From: Blasia pusilla
Lineage: Eukaryota > Marchantiophyta > Marchantiopsida > Blasiales
Assembly (NCBI GenBank): GCA_050084515.1
Contig: CM114273.1
Coordinates: forward strand, 22,010,001 to 22,074,000
Reading direction: 5' to 3'
DNA length: 64,000 nucleotides
This document shows, piece by piece, positions 22,968-34,211 of this stretch (position 1 is its first letter; each line of letters opens with the position of its first letter). The notes under the pieces were generated by a model. It was given only the letters and a program-made list of their open reading frames with translations, made no database searches and was not told the origin of the DNA. Made by a program: the position numbers and the translations under genes.

Positions 22968-24517
22968 ATGACGGAATTAGATCGGTTTGCGGGGAAGACG
23001 TTGCATGAGGCAGCACGCGAAGGACTCATGGAGACGGTTCGCGAGTTGCTGTCTGGTGCGGACGAGGAAGCTGTGAATGCGCGCGATAAACACTCTCGCA
23101 CTCCGTATCCTGCCTCCGTTCTTGGCACTCAATTTCCACTGCTGTTCCTTTCTCGTGCATTCGTATCTCTCCTCTCTTCCTCCCCTTCACCATGATCCGT
23201 TCAGCTCGCTCTTTCCTTACTCCCTGTGGAGAGGAGTTCAGCACTCCATTCTTAGTCTTTGGGTGCTACTGCAGTCATTGTTACACCCCAAGTGTTCCTT
23301 TCGGTGATGCTCGCTTTTACGTTAGTCCCATCGTTTCAAGTCTTCCATTCGCACTGCTTTCTCCCATTCATATTCGCAAGATTCACCTTTTCGCGCTCCT
23401 GCCCACTTCAAATCTTCAGTCCCATGTGATGCACTCCTGTCAGCCCTTGAGCGTAGGAACAAAAAGAGGTGGGGAGCTTCCATAGTGACACAAATCGTGG
23501 AATTTCGTGGGGGGATTCCTGTCTTCCGTATGCTTTCACCATCGCTTTCTTCGGATCTGAATTAGTCTGTTGCGTACTTAATTTGCCTTTAGAGTCCTTA
23601 CAGGCGGTCGGTAAGCAGCTATCGAGCATGTGTGGGGGTGTTTGTGGTGAAGCTGAGCTGGGGTTTTGTCTTCTCACAACGTTGTGCAATGAGATTATCA
23701 GTCGGTGAAATGGCTGTATCCTGTGCCAAGAGTTTGAGCTGTTGCTTACTTTAGGAAGCCATCATTTCACCTGGTTGGTCTCATGCATTTTGTACTGTAC
23801 AGCTTCCCCTTAACGATTGTAGCAAGGCTCCATTTGGCAGCGTGGGCTGGGCAAGCAAGTGTAGCAAAACTGCTGTGCGACTCGAATGCAGACGTTGCAG
23901 CTGCGGCTTTGGATGATATGGCAGCCATTCATTTTGCGAGCCAGAAGGGGCACACGGAGGTAGTCCGCGTTCTTCTCTCTGCAGGAGCATATGTGAACTC
24001 GAGGAATAGAAAGGGTATGTCTCCACTCCACTTCGCTGTTCAGGGGAGCCATGGAGATCTGGCAAAACTCCTGATTATGAAAGGAGCCAGTCTGGGTGCA
24101 GAAAACAAGGCAGGGAAGAAGCCAATTGATCTGATCCGTCATGAAAGCCTTCATGAGATCATCAGAGAGGCTGAGCTCGAACGAGAGACTCGAAGGGCAA
24201 AGTCCAAGGAAAAGCCCAAAGCCCAGATAGCAGTTGTCAGGGATGAAACAGCAGCTGATGCAGAAAGGCAAGGAGAAGGAGAAACGGATGCTTTAACAGC
24301 ACCCATCATCACCGTGAGAGAAAGGCACGAAACTCAACCCAAGAATCAGTCTGAGAAGGTAGAGAATGGAACTAGGACTGTAGAGTCAGAGCTGCAGACT
24401 GAAGGTGGCAATGCAACGGAGCAAAATGCAGAGGATGTGATGGAGCCCAAGAAAAAGAAATCTAAGGTGGCTCTCTCACACCTTTTCAGTACAAATGACG
24501 ATGATGAGGTGGATTAA
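22968..24517 (+). CDS. Ankyrin-repeat protein (2 exons)
   Basis: Exons 22968-23104 and 23827-24517 are joined over a 722-base GT-AG intron; the split codon restores SRTPLHLAAWAG, a perfect ankyrin turn. Product 275 aa. Residues about 8-145 form four ankyrin repeats: KTLHEAAREGLMETVRELL, TPLHLAAWAG, AAIHFASQKGHTEVVRVLL, SPLHFAVQGSHGDLAKLLI. After residue 145 comes a charged, probably disordered tail with a basic KKKKSK stretch and an acidic DDDE end. Ankyrin repeats bind partner proteins; no catalytic domain is seen. The small plant ankyrin family represented by Arabidopsis At3g09890 is a possible relative, from memory only. An in-frame GTG lies 18 bases upstream; I chose the first ATG. Confidence 0.9.
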
Positions 24518-25201
24518 ATTTCAATTTAGTAAAAAGTTAATGAGACGCTTGTCATGAACGTCTGTATGATGACAGTCATTCATAAAAGTGAGATTACAGG
24601 GTGAGCTTTTTGCATCATGGCAAGGTGGTGTATAAGCTGCTAGTATGAAGGCCATGCACTTTTCTCGCCATGTGTTTTGCCTGATCATAATGCAGATTTT
24701 CTGATGAAGCTTCAAAACCAAGAATTGGTTCACTCCAAGTATCATAGAGATGTTCAGGGGCCGCCGGACGTCTTGGAAGATAACGCCAAAGTCATTTGGT
24801 TCCTTTTACCTTCTCTCTCTTCACTTCTTCCTCCCTCCGCATCTACCCCCGTCTCCAGCACTGTCCAACAACCTGGATGCAGGGTCTATAGCCTATGGAA
24901 CAAGCTCTTGCACCGGTTATGTTCATTCTTGTGTGGCACTGTTTGTCAGAGCAACTTGAAGGCTGTTAGTGTATTGTCATTCTCCACCAATGAAAAGTCG
25001 CCAACGAGCAGACCCGAGTGATGTCTGGCATGTGGTGTTTAGGGTTTAGGGTGGGATAACCCCTTATTGAGTCAAGATGTCACTTGACCCGAGATTGTAA
25101 AATAGTGCATCCAATATGAAAACATCCATCTCAACACAAAAATTTAACTAATCACTTCCGATCACTTATGAAAAAGTTATTTACAAACATTTTGCTCACT
25201 C
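24518..25201. other. 3' flank of the ankyrin gene with a short telomere-like motif
   Basis: Presumed 3' UTR and flank; no convincing frame. Two tandem TTTAGGG units (plant telomere repeat) occur at 25038-25051; two units may be chance. Confidence 0.5.
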
Positions 25202-25351
25202 TCTATATTGTTGACGCAGTAGTACTCCAGCCATTGACCAATAATGGCATGACAACCTCTTAACTTGGATGAGGCATCTATATTGTTGACGCCGTGGAAC
25301 TCTATCCACTGACCAATAATGGTATGATAACCTCCTATCTTGGATGAGGCC
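25202..25351. repeat. 75-bp tandem duplication
   Basis: Two units starting TCTATATTGTTGACGC at 25202 and 25277, each containing a TGACCAATAATGG core and a GGATGAGGC end, with about 13 differences between them. Confidence 0.85.
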
Positions 25352-27896
25352 ACGAATGTTGTATGGAAATAAATTGAAAAAAAATAATGACAAAAATTTA
25401 ACTTCAAATTAAAAAACAGAATGAGGATATATATCACATATCATAGTCTACATAATATCTAGGATAGAAAACACCCTCTCAAGTTCTCCTTCAACTTCCA
25501 TTATTACTACCAAATTCAGCTATAAGCCTCAATGTCATGTGGAATCTCTCTTCCGAAAAAAAATAAAATACGCCCCACCAAAAAAAAGCCCCACCACATG
25601 AAAGAAAATAGCTTGAAAGCAAGAAAAAAAGTCTTTAAATGGGTATAACAATTGGGTGGATCTTTGGAATGACTAAGAGAAAAACATGGTTTTTAGGGCT
25701 AAGAAATGAACGTATGAGATTATGACTATATTGGTTTAGTCAAATTTTTTTTAATTACTGGAAAAACTATCATAGTAATATATATATGATACAAATAGTA
25801 ACAAACATGTCTTCCTCACATGGTAGTCATAATTTACAAATTTTTTATTGGCGTAATTATAATTGACTAACTAACTTAAAGACTAATCATTAAAGCATTC
25901 ATAAGTATTTTTTCTCTCCTATCCCAATTTTTAGCCCATCCAATGATTAGGGTTTACTAATATTAACCTAAATTAAGAAATAATACCACACCACAATTTG
26001 GAATTCTATAAATTGATTCTTTTGTTAATATGAAATCAATGTCATGTAAATAATATAGTATCACTAAACTCATGTTCGTATAAAATTTCAGAAAATTTTC
26101 CCATATTATGTGTGGCCATGTGGTGAAATACATATTTTAGTTTACATCCAAAAGATATGTGTAAGTGGAGTTATAATTAAAAGTTACAATAGAAGTTAAA
26201 TTTATTATAATTTAATATTCCTCTTCCAATAAGATGACCTAAAAAATTATGATATATTAAGATTTTCTTGGTAAAATTATCTGCAAATTAGGAGGCCATC
26301 CAACGTTGCAAACTTATACTTTTTGGAATAACATTATAAAAACATGTGTATCAACTTGAAGAGATGTACTTTAATATAATTCATAACCTTATTGTAGTCT
26401 TCAAACTTTGTGATTGCTTATGTGGCTATGGTTAAGGGATGAATGAATATTTTTGGTGCCATTCCATTTCTTTGTGTGAAACTAAAAACAAACTTTGGAA
26501 TTTTGATTCTAATTCTCTATTCAAAAAAATCTAAACATGTGAAGAGCTTGCAACTAAGTTTTTCTCCACTCTTCCAAAGTCTTAGGATTACCCGATTGTT
26601 AATTATATTTATATTTACCAAAGAACTTGTTTGATGATTTTAATGGATATTATCATAAATTCTATGATAATTATTTTAAAAATCATAAATTCTTATTTGT
26701 CATTGGACGTGGAGCTCCTTTTGCTTAAGGAAAATCCAAATATTTTATCCGTGTGAATCCTCATTTATTTTAAAATTTATTATAAAAATTTTCTATGTTA
26801 GAAACAACAAATATTAGCCAACACACTAATAATTGAATCCATTTTGCTTATGTGATTGAAAATGGATTTTTCTTAAAAATCAATTGCAATAAACGTCTTT
26901 TATAACCATTGGATGATTCTTAAATTTTCTTGGATCCAAGAAAAAACCTTATTGGATTACGTGAATGATTCAAGTATTATTGTACATTCTCTAATATTTT
27001 TAAAAAGAATATTATCCCATATTAAGAAAAATATTATAACTATTTATTAATATTATACATCCTTTAAGACTTAAAAAATATTTCAATGGAGTAATTAAGT
27101 TTAAGAAAATTAATACAAAGATTAGTTAAAAAATATATAAATATGCACTAAAGGCAAGTGATATATATTTGTTACTTTTGTATATGTAATAATGTCTAGT
27201 TTGTGGTAGAAGACTGTGGTGCAAGTTCGGATCCTACCCAATACATTTTTAGGTAGATCGAGATGACTAATAGATGATGGATGGATGGAGTGCAAATGGA
27301 GGGTGTGGCATATTATAGGATATAGCGGATGTAGGGATGGACGGACGGATGAAGGATGGGCCATATGGATGGACGGAAATATTTTGTCATTTAGTCCATG
27401 TTATTGAATCACTTGTCACGTCATCTACATGATGTGGCATTTATGATAATATGACTCATCTTTTTTGCCATGTTAGTAAACCATACAAGTCATCCAAACC
27501 ATTTGGGAGATATGGAATGGCTTTTGTGTCTCCATGAGTAATTAGTTATTTTTAGACATGGATGATGATATATTACTCATATGAGTCATAAAAACTAATC
27601 ATAAAACCAGTGAATTGTTCTAGTGAATGGAATAGTGATAGTACACTTAGATTTCAAATGGCTCCTCAAAACTCTTGAGATCAAAAAAATGCTTCGCCAC
27701 CAATCTTCAAATCAGAATTAAACATGTGGATTCGAGTTATCCAAGGTTCTAAAATCATGTGAGAAAAAATTCCGAGGGCTATGGGTGAAGCATGATACAT
27801 TGAGCCTGTGTAGGGTACCCATGGACTAAGAGGAAGCAACACATGTTGAGAAAACCTACCTACAATCTTCTAGGAGCCAATTAAATTAGAGATCAC

Positions 27897-27959
<63 letters not shown>

Positions 27960-28974
27960 GACAAACCTACACGAGAAGGAAGAGCAATTTGCGAAGAATG
28001 AAAGAGGGGAGCTAGACTTTTGTGAAGTTGTTCATACTTGATCCATTGTGTGAGAGAGCACACAAAAAAATGGAGAGTGTTGTGCCGCCATCCATATCAT
28101 CCCTCACTTTCCCTACTTAAACCCTTTAGATCTAGACGGTTTGATTATTAATCCTAAGTCCAACAAAAAAGGGTAGCTTAGGGTAGAATGAAAGAGATGT
28201 ACTTCAAGTAGAGTGCATATGGGGATGGGGGAAGAATGGGTGGATGGGGAATAATGGGGTGGTTGGGTGACTTTGAAAATAAATTATTTAAAAGTTTAAA
28301 ATTTTAAAATATCTATTAATTTCTACAAAATGTAAGTTATTCTAATTTTATTTTTGAATATTTTTTTATGAAAAAGGATGCAAGAAAAAAAATATTTCTT
28401 ATTTTTGCAATCAAGCATTCTCTTTGTCATCTCGAATTGAAGTTGGATTTTTTAAAGACCATTTATTTTCTTTCTGTGTGTGTTTTATGGATGGCTAATA
28501 AGGACAACATATCACATATCTCCAACCTAAGTTGTTGATCATAAATGTCCTTTTTCATTCATTCATAAAACAAGAAATCAACTTTTTCCTTTAAAAAAAA
28601 AGATAGCAATCTTCTTAAGATATTTTGTGACTTTTAAAAAGTATTAGGTTTAGAAGCACAAAGGAGAAATTATGCCATTGGTGCCAAAAAATTACTCTAT
28701 TACGCAAATATACTACCTCGATATTTATGCAAATATCTCTAACGTAAACTACTCCCAGATTGGAATTCTATTTCTTTCAACATGCATCACTTTCCCCAAT
28801 GATTTAATTTAAATTTTCTTTTCTTAGGCTTCTTATTCCATCAAATCCTACGAATCTATATTATTATTGGAGAATGCCTTCTTGATTTGCAAACACTTGT
28901 ATGCTTGACATGTAGAAACTAGGCAGTAAGAAATGTTTTTTAATTTGTGTGCAACATGGTTTGTCCTTCACTCT
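25352..28974. other. AT-rich non-coding block with a long GA microsatellite
   Basis: Base composition drops sharply to AT-rich. No frame over 80 residues and no recognisable domain. A 54-base (AG)27 run lies at 27901-27954, and GGATGGATGG-type short repeats near 27275-27375. The block ends at a Helitron-like 3' terminus, so part may be Helitron interior; I see no helicase sequence and no clear 5' TC end. Confidence 0.6.
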
Positions 28975-29001
28975 CGTGCATGGCACGGGCTCTACACTAG
29001 T
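28975..29001 (+). mobile_element. Helitron-like 3' terminus
   Basis: Stem CGTGC, loop ATG, stem GCACG at 28975-28987, then nine bases, then CTAGT at 28997-29001 followed by A. A short hairpin about 10 bases before CTRRT is the hallmark of Helitron 3' ends. The same arrangement recurs in reverse at 43951-43977. The 5' end was not found. Confidence 0.5.
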
Positions 29002-29053
29002 ATACATACTTGTGAAAGGTATTGTGGTGTAAGGTGCAAAAAAAAGGGGCTCT

Positions 29054-29160
29054 TGTCGTGCGCATACACATCTCTACACAATACACATTTTTGGTCACAT
29101 CCTCACCACACAACATTGATCTCCCCAACATACAGGTAGATCCACATACATACAAGAAAT
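29054..29160 (-). repeat. LTR-end fragment of the 29-41 kb gypsy family
   Basis: Starts TGTCGTGCGCATACACATC like the repeats at 31826 and 32463, then diverges. It lies directly before an integrase-end fragment of opposite orientation. Confidence 0.6.
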
Positions 29161-29556
29161 GAACTCATGCATGTACATTGAGATTAGGAGGTTCCATCCA
29201 GGAGATTATGTTCATTTACAGCGGGCAACATCCACGACGCTAGATGTCACAATAGGACACACAACTTTGCGTATGCGGGAGGTGTTACTGACCGGAGTCC
29301 TCATGTTGGAGGGACGGGATGGTATGATTTGAAAGGATCATGTGCGCCAGGTCATCTTCCAAACGTGGATGGGACAGTGGATTCGAGCTTGGCAGTGGTA
29401 TCTATGGGCTTGAGGTGTATGTTATGTGGATCTGCGAGAGGTGCAGCCACCATGTTGGTGTGTGATGGATGTTCTCAAAGATGGCATATGTCGTATCTGA
29501 CACCCCCTTTGGGTGCAGTTCCTATGGGACGATGGTTATGTCCTAGATGTGTATAG
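29161..29556 (+). pseudogene. Gypsy integrase C-terminus with PHD finger (plus-strand fragment)
   Basis: A frame with FHPGDYVHLQ and MREVLLTGVLMLEGRDG (the GPY-like module) is followed, after a frame change near 29328, by a PHD finger: CMLC, 11 residues, CDGC, 4 residues, H, then LTPPLGAVPMGRW and LCPRC. Seven of the eight C4HC3 zinc ligands are present; the Cys after His is Tyr here (HMSY) but is Cys in the copy at 32.8 kb. PHD fingers read the histone H3 tail. Stop at 29554. A polypurine tract, CTAGGGGGGA, follows at 29621-29630. The fragment is head-to-head with the minus-strand integrase fragment that begins at about 29637. Confidence 0.85.
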
Positions 29557-29636
29557 ACTAGCAGATCATGTTAGGTAGATATATGTGTGCTATCTGGAGT
29601 TAGGGGTACCCAACTACCAACTAGGGGGGATGATTG

Positions 29637-31825
29637 CGTATCTCAATGTAACCCTATAGTGAGCAATAGCTAAGTTCTCAAATACCATCGACATAACTCT
29701 ACAAAAAATCTCTACCCTCTAAGTACATGCTTGTACCCACACATCTGGTCATCAAGATCTAACACCTCCGCCATGTTACGTCGAATAGCTGGAGGTAAAT
29801 CCGACTCTCTCCCATATATAGAGCAAAAAGTATGGTGAATACGACACTAAGGATACATGCTGACTAAAGCAATAACCCATGGCCAACCATCACAATTGTA
29901 GATCCCACTCCCTCAAGTGTCCCCGCTGCAAGCCATACTTGCATAACCCTCTCTTCACCGTCTGTACTTCTCTCTCCGCCAACCCATCCGCCTCAAGATG
30001 ATCTCTGGACGTGGTGCGGTGATCTATTAGTGCCTGATCACACAAGGCTTGAAACTCTTCCTTGAACTTGGTACCCTGATCAGTCAACACCTCCGCTCAT
30101 GCACCAAAATGACTAAGCACACGATCTAGAAACGCATAAGTAGCTCCCTCGCTTGCCTTGTCCAGTAGTGCCACCAGCTCTATCCACTTGGAGTTGGTGG
30201 CACTACTGCAGCTCCACCATGACCAACGCTTATCTATGATGACCCTTTGTCAAAGGAAAAGGTCTTGCAAATTCTAGACTCCACCGATAACCTAAATCCA
30301 TAATCGACAAAGGATGCAACTACAGATTGAAGCATTGACAGATGCTCACATATCATACACGTGGCTACAAATTGCTGAACCTCAGTATGCATGTTGCGCC
30401 ATCAATACTAAACCTAGAGTAAGTTGTAAGCTAGTAGGCTTTACTCTCAAATGCCCCAACTCCTCATGGGCATGTCGCACAACACATGATCATTAGGAAG
30501 GATGAAGCACCACTCTTACTCTACCATCTTCCGATATCCGTAGAATATGTGTCTCCTCCCACTTGAACCTCATGGCTCAATCCCAAGCACTCAATGTGCT
30601 CGCTATGGTGCTAGTACGTAGGAAATCCACAACCTCCACATCGTCATGGATATCCAGACTACCCGTCGTCTCCTCACTAATCTCTGGATTTGGAGTCTCC
30701 ACCACTGGAGTCACCACGTGCTGCTGACTTGACATAGTCAACCAAAAAGGGAAGGCAGATGGATGCCAACCTAGCACCATCTCCTCATCACTCTCTCCAT
30801 GCCATCGAGCTCCTATGTTGTCTCTCTGACTTGAGCATGGGTTATGACTCAACCCATCTACATCTTGGTTTAGCCAACTTGGCCTATGAACCACCTCAAA
30901 CTCGTACTCTTGCAATAGTAGAGCCCACGTGGTAAGCTTTCCAGTAAGCTTGGCAGAATCTATCAACGACCTCAACAATTGATGATCAATGATAAGTGTG
31001 AAAGGGTTGCCCAATAGATAGCACGTGAAATGTGCGACGGCCCACACTACAGCCAAGCACTCTCCATCATAGGAGTTGTACTTCACCTCTGCAATGTTGT
31101 TCGATTAGCTTGCATAAGCCACAACAAACTCCCTCTCCTTGTCATCCCTCTGAGTAAGCATCGATCCTGGACCCAACATGCTCAAATCCGTATGTAATTG
31201 GAATGGACGACCCCTAACAGGTCTCTGTAAAATGGGTGAGGACGTCAACCTGTTCTTGAGCTCTTGAAATGCTTGCTCTTGATCATCTCCTTAGTGCCAA
31301 TCCTGATCAAGCATCATGAACAAGGTAAAAGACTTCGCGATCGTACTAAAACCCTTGACATATCGTTGATAGAAGTTTTCCAGTACTAGAAACGCTAGGA
31401 CTTGACTCACATCTGTGGGGCATGGAATCTTCCCAATAGCCTCCACCTTTGTCTGCTGAACACCGAACCCACTCGGGTATATGGTGTGTCCCAAGTACTC
31501 AATCTGTTCCTAAAAGAACCTACACTTGCCTGGATGTAACTTCAATCTATGTAACTACAATCGCCAAAATACCTCCTCCAAGTGTCGCTCATGCTCCTCA
31601 ACCGTGGAACTGAAGATAAGAATATAATCTATGTAACACCTTATAAAATCCAAGCCAGCCAAAATCTTATCCATCACTCCCTGGAATTCCGCAGGGGCGT
31701 TATTTAACCCAAATGGTAAGAACTGCCATAGATACAAACAATATCTCCTGAATCGATCAATCCCCCAAAAGGTTGTCTTCTCCCTGTCCTCTACTTTGAT
31801 AGGAATCTGATGATCGCCAGCATGA
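29637..31825 (-). pseudogene. Gypsy fragment: RT, RNase H and part of integrase
   Basis: Minus-strand frames: 31737-31555 and 31494-31291 give RT (GLDFIRCYIDYILIF; one Asp of the YIDD box is Tyr, a lethal change), 31086-30577 gives RNase H (LTGKLTTWALLLQEYEF, then the HRPSWLNQDVDGLSHNPC end), and 30090-29890 gives integrase core (MLTDQGTKFKEEFQALCDQ). It is truncated at 31825 by the LTR of the next copy and at 29637 by an inverted fragment. Same family as the outer element. Confidence 0.85.
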
Positions 31826-32588
31826 TGTCGTGCGCATACACATTGCTACACAACATACATTGTTGTCATCGAACATACACATAAACACGCACGATCCCAT
31901 GCTAACTCATGACATCGAAACAATGAGACGAGAAGTACCAAAATATCTCCAATAAATCAATGCAATCTCTCTCAACATCTCACACCAAGCTCTCCATGGT
32001 GTGCACTCTCTCTCATGTCAAACCAAACCCACTCTCCTAATGAGAGGCTTGGGCTACATACACAAGGCAATGAGGACCATAGCTCCGTACCCTCATGCCA
32101 AGAGGTTCAACAAAGAGAGAATGAGCTCTCAAGCTCTCTTTCTTGGAGGTATACTCCCTTCCCTCTCCCAAGCTCTCTCCTTGGTAACCTATGCTTGCAA
32201 GTCACCTCCTTGGCTCTTGACCTACTATAGGGGTGAAGGGCCACTTTCCAAAGTGGAAAGTCAACTATACTCCAAATGGAAATTTACCCGAAATAGTAAG
32301 TTTCTCTATATGGCTCTAAATGAGCCGAAACGAAGGGGAAACCTGTTCTCAGAGGTTACCCATGGCCTTAGCAGGTTATCCTCGACCTCTTGAGGCTATC
32401 CTCTAGTATCTCCAAAGGAGTTGTACTAGATCTCACCGATCTATCCTAAAAGACGTGACAACTGTCGTGCGCATACACATCGCTACACAACATACATCGT
32501 TGTCCCTGAACATTCACATAAACACGCACGATCCCATGCTAACTCATGGCATCCAAACAACAAGACGAGAAGTACCAAAATATCTCCA
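31826..32588 (-). repeat. LTR region with duplicated 126-bp ends
   Basis: A 126-bp unit beginning TGTCGTGCGCATACAC (plus strand) occurs at 31826-31951 and 32463-32588, about 92 percent identical, around a 511-bp middle. The middle ends GTGACA at 32460, so a TGTC...GACA LTR of 635 bp (31826-32460) preceded by a copy of its own end is also possible. The middle matches 37560-38064. Confidence 0.75.
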
Positions 32589-32790
32589 ATTGCCCCCCTA
32601 GCTGGTGGTTAGGTCCCTCTAACTCCAGATAGCCATCTATCCTACCTACCATGACATACATCTCTCGGACGCTAAGAGCAAGAAGGTCGGGTGCTCATGT
32701 GGCTCCATCGTTAGTCGCCTTCTTGTCCTCCATGTCACAAACACAAGTTAGAATCTAGAACTACCTACTCTATGTATATGTGGGACAAAT

Positions 32791-33195
32791 CTATCGTCCC
32801 TGAGGAACCCTAGTGAGAGGTGGCGTCAGACATGCCATATGCCATCCTCTCGAACATCCATCACGCACTAGCATAGTGGATGCACCACGAGCAGAACCAC
32901 ACAACATACATTGCAAGCCTTCAAGAAGTACTGCTACGCTCGGATCCACTGTATCGTCAATGTTCGGAAGGTGACATGGCGCATAGTTACGCATATGGTC
33001 CTTCCAAACCATACCATCGCGTCCCTCCAATAAGAGAACACCAGATGACAGAATCTCACACAATCTCAAGATGCTGCGTCCTGCAGTCACATCCAACATC
33101 GTTGGTGGTGTCTGCTGCAGGTAGACATAGTCTCCTTGATGAAACCTTTGGATAGTCGGTCGATAACCACCTCCCCAAATAGTTTCATACCTCAA
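32791..33195 (-). pseudogene. Gypsy integrase C-terminal module and PHD finger
   Basis: The frame reads FHQGDYVYLQQ, then CEILSSGVLLLEGRDGMVW (GPY-like module), then the PHD finger CMLCGSARGASTMLV, then RDGC (first Cys of this pair replaced by Arg), then WHMACLTPPL. A stop at 32791 replaces the conserved Trp before the last Cys pair. Between this copy and the one at 29.3 kb every zinc ligand of a C4HC3 finger is represented. The domain sits where chromoviruses place a chromodomain. Confidence 0.87.
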
Positions 33196-33207
33196 CGTAT
33201 CATGATG

Positions 33208-34190
33208 CTACGCAATCGCCAAGTTCTCAAACGCCATGGGAATCACTCTCCGAAACAAGTGAGCCCTCTGAGAACATGCTCGCATCCATACATTAGGGTC
33301 ATCAAGGTTCAACACCTCACCAACATCTCGACAAATGGCTACAGGTAAATTTGGCTCTTGGCCATAAAGCAACAAGTATGGTGAGAAAGACGCTAAGGAT
33401 GCTTGCTTGTTGAATTTGTATCCCATTGCTAACCACGGCAACTGAAGGTCCCAATCTCCTAGGTGACCTCTCTGCAAGCCATACTTGCGCACTCCTCTCG
33501 TCACCGTCTGCACAACCCTCTCCACTAGTCCATCCACCTCAAGATGATCTTGCGAAGTGGTGCGGTGGTCGATCAATGTCTGATCATACAGGGCCTGAAA
33601 CTCCCCACAAAACTCTGTACCTTGGTCTGTCAACACCTCATCTGGTGCATCGTAATGACTCAGCACTCAATCTAGGAAGGCATACACAACTCCCTCACTC
33701 GCTTTGTCAGGAAATGCAACCAACTCTATCCACTTTGAGAAGAGTTCGACCATCACCAACACATAAGGACTATGGCGCTCCGTCAAAGATAAAGATCTTG
33801 CAAAATCCAAATTCCATCTATAACCTAAACCATGATCGGAAGTGGATGCAACTGTGGAGTCGGAGCATTGAACAATGCCCACACCCGGTCACAAACCATG
33901 CATCTGGCAACAAACTGTAGAATGTCAAACTGCATGCTTCGCCACCAATACTGTATCTAGAGCAAGTTGTACGTCCGCTTCACTCCAAAATGACCCAACT
34001 CCTTCTGGGCATGACCCACCAAACGTGCTCTCTGTGAAGGATGAAGCACTACATGCACTCTACCATCCTCCCAAACTTGCAACACATGTGTCTCCTTCCA
34101 CCGAATTCGTGTGGCTCGCAGTAGGATCCGATCATGCTCTCTAGCATCCACTATGCTTGCGACGCTACCAGTACGCAGGTACTCCAAGAC
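33208..34190 (-). pseudogene. Gypsy integrase (copy 31.8-37.1 kb)
   Basis: The frame 34187-33957 has the zinc-binding start (HAQKELGHFGVKRTYNLL). The frame 33882-33667 has the first catalytic Asp (YRWNLDFARS). The frame 33666-33208 has MLSHYDAPDEVLTDQGTEF, with the second Asp, and DGLVERVVQTV, with the Glu. All three acidic residues of D,D-E exist, but stops and frame changes near 33957-33882 and at 33667 separate them. Confidence 0.87.
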
Positions 34191-34211
34191 TACTCCATCG
34201 TCGTGAATGTC

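Noticed and set aside
25038-25051. Interstitial telomere repeat
   Set aside because: Only two TTTAGGG units; expected by chance often enough that no rearrangement can be inferred.
27190-27240. tRNA-like A box and B box (TGGTAGAAGAC and AGTTCGGATCC)
   Set aside because: The boxes are too close together (about 20 bases), each has a mismatch, and no cloverleaf forms; not a tRNA or a supported SINE.
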